Positions 1 to 7,600 of a stretch of DNA of 18,679 nucleotides are shown here, in pieces. Position 1 is the first letter of the stretch. Each line of letters opens with the position of its first letter. The stretch is from the NCBI GenBank assembly GCA_029259935.1, contig JAJDEH010000100.1, positions 1 through 18,679 of the forward strand, written 5' to 3'. Made by a program: the position numbers and the translations under genes. Source of the stretch: Planctomycetota bacterium. GTDB taxonomy: Bacteria; Planctomycetota; Planctomycetia; Pirellulales; Pirellulaceae. The notes under the pieces were generated by a model that had not been told where the DNA came from, made no database searches, and saw only the letters and a program-made list of their open reading frames with translations.

Positions 1-1646
1 AGCACATCCAGTGCCGCCGCCGTGATGTCGACTTGCTTATAGCTAACCGTGTATCCCTTGAAACTAGTAACCAGTTTGCCATTCAGATAGACCTCGGTGT
101 CTTCGTCATGGTGAATATTGAGCGTCAGCTTGGAGGGAATCTCGGACAAGCGGAAATCCTTGCGCAGCCAGATTTCGCCTGTGCGCCAAACGGTTCCCAC
201 GTGGCTGCCGGGCGTGCCGTGACTTCCAAAGCCGCCGCGGCCTTCTTTCCACTTGCTATCGTCAAACGCGATTTCAAACCAGTTGTCGGCTGGCTTCCTA
301 AACGTGAACTCCCAAATCTGGCCGCTCTTGATCGAATCCGGCAGAGCGACACTTTCGCGCGGTCCGGCCGGCTTGGCCGGTTTGATTTCGGCGTCGGGGT
401 GTTTTTTCGCCAGCAAGGCAAGGAAGTTGGATTCAATCGCCTCGATTTCCTTTTGCAACCGCGTTTCCAGTTTTTGTTTGACGGCCAACTTGCTCTTGAA
501 TTCGATTTCATCTTCGCGCCGCGAGATGGGCACGTGGTTGGCGTTTCCCTTTCCATGTGGCGAGATGTCCGAAAAGAAGGACAGCATGGAATAGTAATCC
601 TTCTGGGCGACCGGATCGATTTTGTGATCGTGACAACGGGCACATCCAATCGTCATCGCCAGAAAGGTCTCGCCGGTCGTTCGCAGAATGTCGTCCAAGT
701 AATCGTAGCGCGCCAACGCCCGATCGGCCGGTTCGTCGTCCCAAATGCCCAAGCGATAGAATCCAGTGGCGGTAATGCTATCGGCGTCTTTGTCAGGAAG
801 TTCGTCGCCGGCAAGTTGCTCCATGATGAATCGGTCGAACGGCTTGTCTTCCTGGAACGCGCGAATCACGTAGTCGCGGTATTTCCAGATTAAATCTTTG
901 CGGCTGTCGCGTTCGTAGCCGTTGGTTTCGGCGTAGCGCACAAGGTCCAACCAATGCCGCGCCCATTTCTCGCCGTACTGCGGCGACTTGAGCAGTTCGT
1001 CGACCACTTTCTCGAAAGCTTGTGGCGAATCGTCGGCCAAGAACTGGTCGACTTGCTCAATCGTCGGTGGCAGTCCGATCAGATCGTAATAGGCGCGCCG
1101 CAGCAGGGAAACTTTGTCGGCAGGCTTGGCCGGTTTTAGTCCCGAACTCTCCAGCCGTGCGAGAATGAATGCATCGATCGGACTGCGAACCCAACCCTTG
1201 TTCTTGAGCGTGGGAACCGGCGGACGCTCGACCTTGCGGAACGACCAATGTTCCGCCCATTTAGCGCCTTGCTCGATCCATTGCTGGATGAGATCGATGT
1301 CTTGCTTGGAGAGCGGCTTGCCCTCGGGAGGCATGCGTTCGCCCTCGTCCTCGCTTCGCAGGCGAGCCAAGATCGCGCTGGCCCCGGGATCGCTGGGAAC
1401 AATCGCATGCTCGCCGGAATCCAGTTCGGCAACGGACGCCTCGTGAGTACTCAGCCGCAAGCCGCCTTCGTCCACGTTGGGGCCATGGCATTTGAAGCAT
1501 CGTTTGGCGAAAATCGGTTGAATTTGACGGGTGAAGTCAATGGCCCCCTTGTCCGCCGCATGGGAAGCGGAAGCCATCATCAACCAGGAGACGGTTGCCG
1601 ATAAAGCAAGACTGACTGTAATAGCTCGGCGTCTTTGATCTATCAT
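1..1646 (-). CDS. PSCyt1/DUF1549 secreted cytochrome-type protein (3' part off the window)
   Basis: About 548 codons are visible; the gene continues past the left edge. The product starts with a signal peptide (basic start, hydrophobic residues about 8-28, likely cleavage after the SHA at 28-30). Next is a planctomycete cytochrome-c-like domain (PSCyt1) with a CFKCH haem-type motif at residues 50-54 and an MPPEG segment that could supply the axial Met. DUF1549 starts near the WVRSPIDAFILARL segment and contains a second CxxCH, CARCH at 335-339, followed by DHKIDP, a family hallmark. The visible end looks like an inserted jelly-roll (WLRKDF, NIHHDEDTEVYLNG). The family usually ends in DUF1553, which would lie outside the window. 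These proteins are planctomycete-specific, periplasmic and of unproven function; roles in polysaccharide or sulfated-glycan use have been proposed. ATG at 1644-1646 was chosen because it gives the complete signal peptide; no strong ribosome binding site precedes it. Confidence 0.93.
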   Translation of the reverse strand, partial: MIDQRRRAITVSLALSATVSWLMMASASHAADKGAIDFTRQIQPIFAKRCFKCHGPNVDEGGLRLSTHEASVAELDSGEHAIVPSDPGASAILARLRSEDEGERMPPEGKPLSKQDIDLIQQWIEQGAKWAEHWSFRKVERPPVPTLKNKGWVRSPIDAFILARLESSGLKPAKPADKVSLLRRAYYDLIGLPPTIEQVDQFLADDSPQAFEKVVDELLKSPQYGEKWARHWLDLVRYAETNGYERDSRKDLIWKYRDYVIRAFQEDKPFDRFIMEQLAGDELPDKDADSITATGFYRLGIWDDEPADRALARYDYLDDILRTTGETFLAMTIGCARCHDHKIDPVAQKDYYSMLSFFSDISPHGKGNANHVPISRREDEIEFKSKLAVKQKLETRLQKEIEAIESNFLALLAKKHPDAEIKPAKPAGPRESVALPDSIKSGQIWEFTFRKPADNWFEIAFDDSKWKEGRGGFGSHGTPGSHVGTVWRTGEIWLRKDFRLSEIPSKLTLNIHHDEDTEVYLNGKLVTSFKGYTVSYKQVDITAAALDV

Positions 1647-1696
1647 ATTCAGTGCGTGGGGTAGGCTGATTGGGAGGTGAGTTTTTCGCGCGACTA

Positions 1697-1714
1697 GAGT
1701 AGTCAAGTCTACTC
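1697..1714. promoter_or_regulatory. Palindrome between divergent genes, candidate operator
   Basis: Perfect 6-bp arms GAGTAG and CTACTC are separated by 6 bases. A second overlapping inverted repeat (GACTA, 3 bases, TAGTC) covers 1692-1704. The site is 19 bases before the ATG of the AraC-type gene and 50 bases before the start of the divergent PSCyt1/DUF1549 gene. This is where an autoregulatory site or a shared operator would be expected, but no binding protein can be assigned from sequence. Confidence 0.35.
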
Positions 1715-1733
1715 GAACCAGGGAATTTCAGCC

Positions 1734-2618
1734 ATGAGGCGAAGCGACGAACACCTATCGGAAACCGACATTCGCAGCCGGCGGGCCAAGACCTGGGCGG
1801 TGCGCGCCAACAAGCGCGACCGGCGTGAATGGCTGACCGACGCGCCGGTTTGCCGCATATTGCGGCATTACTACATTATGCACCTGGGAATCGCTCGGAT
1901 GCCCTCGCCCTTCGAAATCGTTAGGACCAAGCTAGGCGGCAGCTATTTTCTGGCCTGCTTTGGCGGGGAAGGCCGCGTGGTGGTGGATGGGCGGCTCAAA
2001 CGATGTCGGCGCGGGCAGGCGTTTCTGCTCCCACCGGGCACTCGGCACGCCTTTCAGGGGGTGAAGTCCAAGGAGTGGCACTTTTGCTGGGTCCGATTTC
2101 AGGAACAGCCCGGCCAACAACCGATCGCCACCGCCAACTCACCCGTACTGGCTGACTATGATCCTCAGCCGTTGCGTCTGGCCATCGAGGGTCTGTACCA
2201 CGAATGCTCGCACGACGGAGTTCCCGCCGAGATGGAAAACTGGATGAATCTCATTCAGAGCTACGTCCAACGCTTTGCCGAGCCGCGCCGACTGGATGAG
2301 CGCATCTGGAAGTTATGGGAAGAAGTGGCCGACAGCCTAAGCCACCCCTGGACCAGTGGAGAAATGGCGGCAAAAGTCCATGTCAGTGAAAAGCAGCTTG
2401 AGCGGCTTTGTCGTCAAGAACTGGGCCGCACGCCGCGTCAGCAGTTGATTTGGTTGCGAATGCGACGCGCGTCTGAACTGCTGGCCGAGGATACTCATAA
2501 GATATCCAGCATTGCGGCCGAGGTCGGTTACGAGAATCCGTTCGTATTCTCGACGACGTTCAAACGCTGCATGGGCTGGCCGCCCTCGGAACACTTGTCA
2601 CGCGTTGCGGCACGATAA
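1734..2618 (+). CDS. AraC-family transcriptional regulator
   Basis: A 294-residue protein. Residues about 50-125 look like the cupin-type ligand-binding N-domain of AraC regulators: FGGEGRVVVDGRLKRCRRGQAFLLPPGTRHAF gives the glycine turn, the loop and the PPGTRH segment. Residues about 190-290 form the double helix-turn-helix: the first near TSGEMAAKVHVSEKQLERL (207-225), the second near ISSIAAEVGYENPFVFSTTFKR (257-278), with the family signature around GYENPFVFSTTFK. The N-terminal 45 residues are unusually basic (many Arg) and are not part of the usual fold. GGGA at 1721-1724 sits 9 bases before the ATG as a plausible ribosome binding site. The gene is divergent from the PSCyt1/DUF1549 gene, an arrangement that suggests local control, possibly in response to a sugar. 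The ligand is unknown. Confidence 0.93.
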   Translation: MRRSDEHLSETDIRSRRAKTWAVRANKRDRREWLTDAPVCRILRHYYIMHLGIARMPSPFEIVRTKLGGSYFLACFGGEGRVVVDGRLKRCRRGQAFLLPPGTRHAFQGVKSKEWHFCWVRFQEQPGQQPIATANSPVLADYDPQPLRLAIEGLYHECSHDGVPAEMENWMNLIQSYVQRFAEPRRLDERIWKLWEEVADSLSHPWTSGEMAAKVHVSEKQLERLCRQELGRTPRQQLIWLRMRRASELLAEDTHKISSIAAEVGYENPFVFSTTFKRCMGWPPSEHLSRVAAR

Positions 2619-2654
2619 CGCTGCGGGCTCGATTTGCCATTCGGCGAGAGTTGT

Positions 2655-2698
2655 CGGCCAAGCGGCTCGTGGTCGCGAAGGCGATGCTCGCTTGGCCG
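2655..2698. repeat. 10-bp inverted repeat with nested hairpin
   Basis: CGGCCAAGCG (2655-2664) and CGCTTGGCCG (2689-2698) are perfect complements around a 24-base loop. Inside the loop, TCGC (2673-2676) and GCGA (2681-2684) pair around GAAG. It lies 36 bases after the AraC-type stop codon and could serve as its transcription terminator or stabilise the 3' end, but no T-tract follows. It may also be a dispersed intergenic repeat of this genome; one copy cannot tell. Confidence 0.5.
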
Positions 2699-2827
2699 CG
2701 CTCACGGAGAGCAATTGAGCCGCTACAATCGCGAACGACAGCCTTGTTCGATAGCGCCCGTAAGTTACTTTCAGTAAGGCCACTTGCGATGCCAACAACT
2801 ACCGGCAAACTAATGACCACCGGGACA

Positions 2828-2858
2828 TGTGACTATTCGGGGTCGTGTGATTATCCGG
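2828..2858 (+). repeat. Two 13-bp imperfect direct repeats upstream of nuoEF-like gene
   Basis: TGTGACTATTCGG (2828-2840) and TGTGATTATCCGG (2846-2858) match at 11 of 13 positions with an 18-base period. Spacing near two helical turns is compatible with paired regulator sites. They lie 65-95 bases before the TTG start. Confidence 0.5.
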
Positions 2859-2864
2859 TACGAT

Positions 2865-2892
2865 GTAACTACGATATCGTAACTACGACATC
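2865..2892 (+). repeat. Tandem 14-bp repeat just upstream of nuoEF-like gene
   Basis: GTAACTACGATATC (2865-2878) is directly followed by GTAACTACGACATC (2879-2892), 13 of 14 bases identical. The first copy also contains part of the palindrome ACGATATCGT (2871-2880). The repeat ends 30 bases before the start codon, so it would lie in the promoter or the 5' leader. Candidate operator or the product of a small tandem duplication. Confidence 0.55.
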
Positions 2893-2922
2893 GACGCACC
2901 ACGCTAGAAAGGAAGCCGACCG

Positions 2923-4536
2923 TTGCAGCTACTTCGAGAACTCCTACAGATCCAGCACCACAACGGATACGTCGACGACGAAACGCTTCGTGAGCTGTCG
3001 AAACGTCAGGGCGTGCCGCTCTATCGCCTGGAAGGTTTGGTCAGTTTTTACCCCGTCTTTCGTCGCCAGCCGCCGCCTAAGTTCTCGGTGCGGGTTTGCC
3101 GTGACGTCACTTGCGCGATGGGCGGATGTGATGAAGCACGGCAGCAATTACTTGGGCAGCTTGGCGATCGCGAGGACATTGAAGTGGTCGAGGCATCTTG
3201 CCTAGGCCGCTGCGACACGGCACCGGCCGCGACGATCAACGATATCCCAGTTTCGTTGAACGACTTTGAACAATTCATGCGTGTGCTGGCGGACCCTGGG
3301 CAAGTTTCATCACGGGCGGCTGGAAGCTCAAGCCGCAGCTGGACGTGTGATCCCTATGAAGATTTGGAAAGCCAGTACGAGACCTTGCGGTCACTGGCCG
3401 GTTCACCCGGTGATTTAAGGCAGGTGTGCGTTGAGACCTTGTTGAAGAGCCAACTGCGTGGCATGGGCGGCGCGGGGTTTCCCACCGCGCGCAAGTGGCA
3501 GTTGGTGGCCGAAGAAGCGGCGGCCCCTAAGTACGTGATCTGCAACGCCGACGAAAGCGAGCCAGGGACGTTCAAAGACCGCATGATCTTGGATCAGTTG
3601 CCTCATCTCATGTTGGAGGGGATGGTGTTGGCCGGGCTGACCATTGGTGCCACGCGGGGGATCATCTACTTGCGGCACGAATACGAACCGGAGTTGAAAA
3701 GTCTTCAGGCAGCCATCGACCGCGCGCGGTCGACGGGTGTGTTAGGCGGAGACGCGGCGGGTTCAGGCTTGGCGTTCGACGTGGAGGTTTTTCTTTCGCC
3801 CGGCGGATACATCTTGGGCGAAGAGACCGCTCTTCTGGAGGCGCTGGAAGATAAGCGTGGAGAGCCGCGAAACAAACCACCCTACCCAGGCTCTCAAGGA
3901 TTGTGGGGCCAGCCAACTTTGATCAACAACGTCGAAACATTCGCTTTGGCGACGTCGATTCTGCATCACGGCGTCGATTGGTGGAACGCACAAGGCCGCG
4001 ATGGCTACGCGGGGCTAAAATTCGTATCCATCTCGGGCGACATCAAGCATCCGGGCGTTTATGAAATCCCGATGGGCACCACGGTCGCGGACATGATCGC
4101 ACTGGCGGGCGGAATGCGAAGCGAGAAACCACTGAAAGCATTTCTTCCCGGCGGCGCAAGTTCCAACTTTCTCACGGCGGAACATGTAAGTACTCCGCTC
4201 GACTTTGAAGCAATGAAACAAGCCGGCAGCATGCTCGGCACGGGCGCAATCATCGTATTCGAGGAAGGACGCGACTTGTTTGCCTTGGCGACCAACATCG
4301 TGCGATTCTTCCGAAACGAATCATGCGGCAAGTGCGTCCCTTGCCGGCTGGGCAGCGAGCAAGCCGTGGAATTGTTGGAGGGTGTGCGGCGCGGCGAGTC
4401 ATCCGCCGGTCAGTTGGCCGTTCTGCATGATCTGGGAGAGACGATGGAGCAGACTTCGATTTGCGGACTGGGCCAAGTCGCGGTGAATCCGATTCTGTCG
4501 ATGATGAAACACTTTCCCGAAGATGTTCCTGCTTGA
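2923..4536 (+). CDS. NuoE-NuoF fusion, NAD(P)H-dependent diaphorase-type subunit
   Basis: A 537-residue fusion. Residues 1-125 are a NuoE-like thioredoxin-fold [2Fe-2S] domain with C59/C64 (CxxxxC) and C93/C97 (CxxxC). Residues about 150-537 are NuoF-like: glycine-rich RGMGGAGFPTARKW (179-192) and NADESEPGTFKDR (208-220) for NAD and FMN, GGYILGEETALLEALE (294-309), a SLBB-like part (about 365-420), and the [4Fe-4S] ligands C468, C471, C474 and C514. The protein should take electrons from NADH through FMN and Fe-S clusters, or the reverse. Such fusions occur in HoxF hydrogenase diaphorase, NAD-linked formate dehydrogenases and NADP-reducing hydrogenases. No catalytic partner lies nearby. The start is TTG: an in-frame stop is at 2905-2907, GAAAGGA (2907-2913) is well placed, and the NuoE helix begins at once. 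Confidence 0.93.
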   Translation: MQLLRELLQIQHHNGYVDDETLRELSKRQGVPLYRLEGLVSFYPVFRRQPPPKFSVRVCRDVTCAMGGCDEARQQLLGQLGDREDIEVVEASCLGRCDTAPAATINDIPVSLNDFEQFMRVLADPGQVSSRAAGSSSRSWTCDPYEDLESQYETLRSLAGSPGDLRQVCVETLLKSQLRGMGGAGFPTARKWQLVAEEAAAPKYVICNADESEPGTFKDRMILDQLPHLMLEGMVLAGLTIGATRGIIYLRHEYEPELKSLQAAIDRARSTGVLGGDAAGSGLAFDVEVFLSPGGYILGEETALLEALEDKRGEPRNKPPYPGSQGLWGQPTLINNVETFALATSILHHGVDWWNAQGRDGYAGLKFVSISGDIKHPGVYEIPMGTTVADMIALAGGMRSEKPLKAFLPGGASSNFLTAEHVSTPLDFEAMKQAGSMLGTGAIIVFEEGRDLFALATNIVRFFRNESCGKCVPCRLGSEQAVELLEGVRRGESSAGQLAVLHDLGETMEQTSICGLGQVAVNPILSMMKHFPEDVPA

Positions 4537-4610
4537 CTGGGTCACGCTGTTCATGACGTATCCAAATTTGAATGTAGGGGGAGAACGAGATCTGCGTGAA
4601 CGTTTAGGAG

Positions 4611-7600
4611 CTAATTGTCTGTTGGCACCGGTTCTGAAACGACCATGACTTCGGGCGATTGATCGAGCCGCGAGTGGCTGATTGTCGTGGGGCCCCAGTA
4701 GACTCGGCCATTCAAATTGCTAAAACGAATTCCGCTAATGTGGCTCGCCTTGGTGCTAAATCGCTGGACCGGGACGCGTAGTCGGACCCAGCAGCCACTT
4801 GGAGGCAACTCTCCGACGCACACTCGATCTCTTCCCGGCAGGTCGATGCTGAATGCACCCCAGTAGATCCAGTGGCCAATGTGCTTGCCGGTGTACATTT
4901 GCATGACGAGATCGCTGGGCTGTGCCTGCGGATCGATGTAAACGTATTGCACGAGGCTGTCGTCTTCATCGAAGGAGAGCGGGCTGTTCGCGTGCGTGAA
5001 CCGATGAATCGAACGGCCTTCCACTTGCGGACTAGCGTGGGAAGCGAGCGAATCGAACTGAGGCACCAAATGCCACTCCCACTCGCCCTTGGTCCGCGCG
5101 CCGACCGGCAATTCACCGGCAATCCAATAGGGCAGCACGTCGTTTCGCGAAGGAACGACATCAACCCGCACCAAGTGATCGGTCGACGTCGAGTATTTAC
5201 GCTTCCAAAGATGGATCTTCAACGAATCGTTCGCGGGGTCAAAATCGCTTTGCGGTTGCTTGAGCTGAAAGTTTGCCTCGCCTAAGGCACCCGACACGCG
5301 GAAGGTGGCGACATATTCGTCATCTGGCCCGAGGACTGGAATCTCAACGGTCGCCAGTCGCTCGTCGGCCGAGATCATCGCCAACGTCGCGGGCCGCGAC
5401 GCCGTCTCGCCGAGATTGGCCACGGTGACGGGAAAATCGACGGGCTGATTTCGCGGCGGTTCCGCCGGCAGGTCAAGGTTATTCGCCAGCACGGCCAAGT
5501 CTGGTTGGTCGTGATTCAGTCGGCCGTTACGGTTATGTGCGGCCAGCACTTCCTCGACCGAATCGGCGAAGGCAAAGCGTTCGCTCCACGCCGTACGGCT
5601 GATCAGTTTATACCCACTGCTGACGACATAGTGCCCGCCGTTCATGTGCTGTGTGCGAACGGTCACGCGGTTACTTGCTTGTCCGGCGGCGGAACTGAAA
5701 ACCTGATAGGGATGCATGCGAAATCGATAGCGGCCTTCGGGGATCGTGTCATTGAACTTGGCGACGATCAAGTCGTTGACGGTCACCACGGCATTGTGTG
5801 GCCGATAGCCAGAGCGAGGTCCGCGCAAGGCCAATTCCATTAGAAACGATACATCCGTCACGTTGCCGGCCAGTGTCGGCATGAGCAGCGGATGGGGATC
5901 AGGCAGGCGGACCAGCCAGAGAGCTTCGGGGCCGCGCTGGGCGGAACCGAGATACGTCAGCCGAATTCCGTCGAGACCTTGGCAAAACGTTGGCCAAGAA
6001 GGATTGTTGTCGCCGATAACACGCGCTTCCGACCAACCGTCGTCGGCTTGTGAACGAACGATCAATTTTGCTTCTTTCAGGTAGGCCAGATACTTTCGAT
6101 CTCCGTCAAAGGCCAGCGACGGCTGCTTGCCGGGGCCGACGAGTGTCTTGCCGTCATAAACTTGGCCGTCGCGAACACCAACGACATGCGGTGTTCCCGA
6201 CGAGTCAAAGGCGAGGCTTGGTTGCTCGAAACCACGTTGGTCGAGCTGCCGAGCGGCGTTCCCCTCCAATATCCACAGACCATCGGAAGCGGCGGCATAC
6301 AACTTGCCGTCAGGCGAAAAGGCGATCGTGGCCTGGTCGGCGGATAAGTAGATTTCTGGTTGCCATTGATGCCCGTCGTGAATTCGAATGACATGCCGCG
6401 AGCCATGTTGCCAGAGAACGGCGGTTTGTTTTTCCGAAGCGGCCAGACGTGGCCACCGTCCGGTTCCTATCGTTAACGGATCGGCCTCGATCTGTCCGTC
6501 ATTGGAACACACCGCAAACATGATGTGGTTGTTGTTATGCCAAGCGAAGCAGACGCGGTTCCCGGCGTGAAATCCGGCCGCGTTGTTGGCCGAGTTGGCC
6601 AAGCCGTCCGCGCCCGACGCGGGCGCGCTGAACGGACCGCGGTGATGGCGAGTAAAGCTTGCTCGGCGGCCCAAAGCCTCCAAAAAACCGGGGCGCAACC
6701 GTTCCGGCGCGGGCAGCGCCTTGGTGCCTGGCTGCAGCAACGAAACAGCACCCAATTGTGGCAGCACCGAAAGCCCGATCATCTGCGGTGGCAAGCCTCG
6801 TGTCCATTTGGCCTGCATTGGGTTGGACGAGTTTGCCGCCGGCGCGGCCGCGCCTTGCGGACAGCAAGTCTTGCAACCTTCGTGCTTGGCAAGCCATGCG
6901 TTCAACTCGGCGATTTCCACACGGTGGGCGGCGATTTCGTCTTGATATTCGTGAATTAGCCCTCGATTCGTCCGCTCGGCATCTTCGAAACCCGCGCGGT
7001 CTTCCCACTGCTTCCACTCGGCGGCCACCTGTTCCCAGTTTGCACTTTCGCCACGGCTGACCTCGCCGTTCCTGAACATCGTAAAGTCATCTTGCAGCGA
7101 ATTCTCGTGATGCTGTTCGTGCGCGTTGATCGCGTCCTGGACAAATTGAGGCAGGTTCCCAAATTCGGGGTGATATTCCGTAGGCGCGAATGTCACCTCT
7201 CCCCACATTTTACCCTCGGGAGGACGGCCTTCTTTTTCACCCGCGGCGACGGAGTCGATGTCTAGATTCGACCGCGAGTCGGTGTACTTGTATCCGTCGA
7301 CCGCCGTGGCCGCCCAAGGGTCCGGCGGTGGCGCGCCACCCGTCGAGGCCGCATCCGCTGGGCCTGCATTCTGCAACTCAACAATCTTAGCCTCAAACTC
7401 CGCGATCAGCCTATTGGCCTGGGCCTTCATGGATTCGGCAAGCGCTATTTTGTCGCAAAGCCGCTCTTGATTGCACGGTTCCTGTTTGCACTTCTCACTG
7501 CAGGGTCCGCCAGCGGGTGACTCGGGGCCGCCCGACGCGAACACGGGTCCGTTATTTTCCGCTCCCGCGATCTCAGAACAGATGTTGGCCCGATTGGTGC

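Larger units (their letters stand above)
2619..2922. other. 304-bp intergenic region, regulatory in appearance
   Basis: No convincing gene lies between the AraC-type stop and the NuoE-NuoF start. The stretch holds the 2655-2698 hairpin, a TACAAT box at 2724-2729 that could be a -10 element (no good -35), and two sets of direct repeats close to the downstream start. Short frames on both strands here have no recognisable protein features. Confidence 0.6.

Noticed and set aside
33..893. Long plus-strand open frame of 286 codons
   Set aside because: It is antisense to the PSCyt1/DUF1549 gene, whose frame encodes clear family motifs; the plus frame has no recognisable domains.
2651..3205. 184-codon frame overlapping the start of the NuoE-NuoF gene, with a repeated CDY-type peptide
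   Set aside because: The peptide repeats come from the DNA direct repeats upstream. The frame leaves no NuoE sequence and the correct frame has its own ribosome binding site and start.
4537..4610. Terminator between the convergent NuoE-NuoF and 1337-residue protein genes
   Set aside because: Only a trivial CAAATTTG palindrome was found; no stem with a T-tract on either strand.
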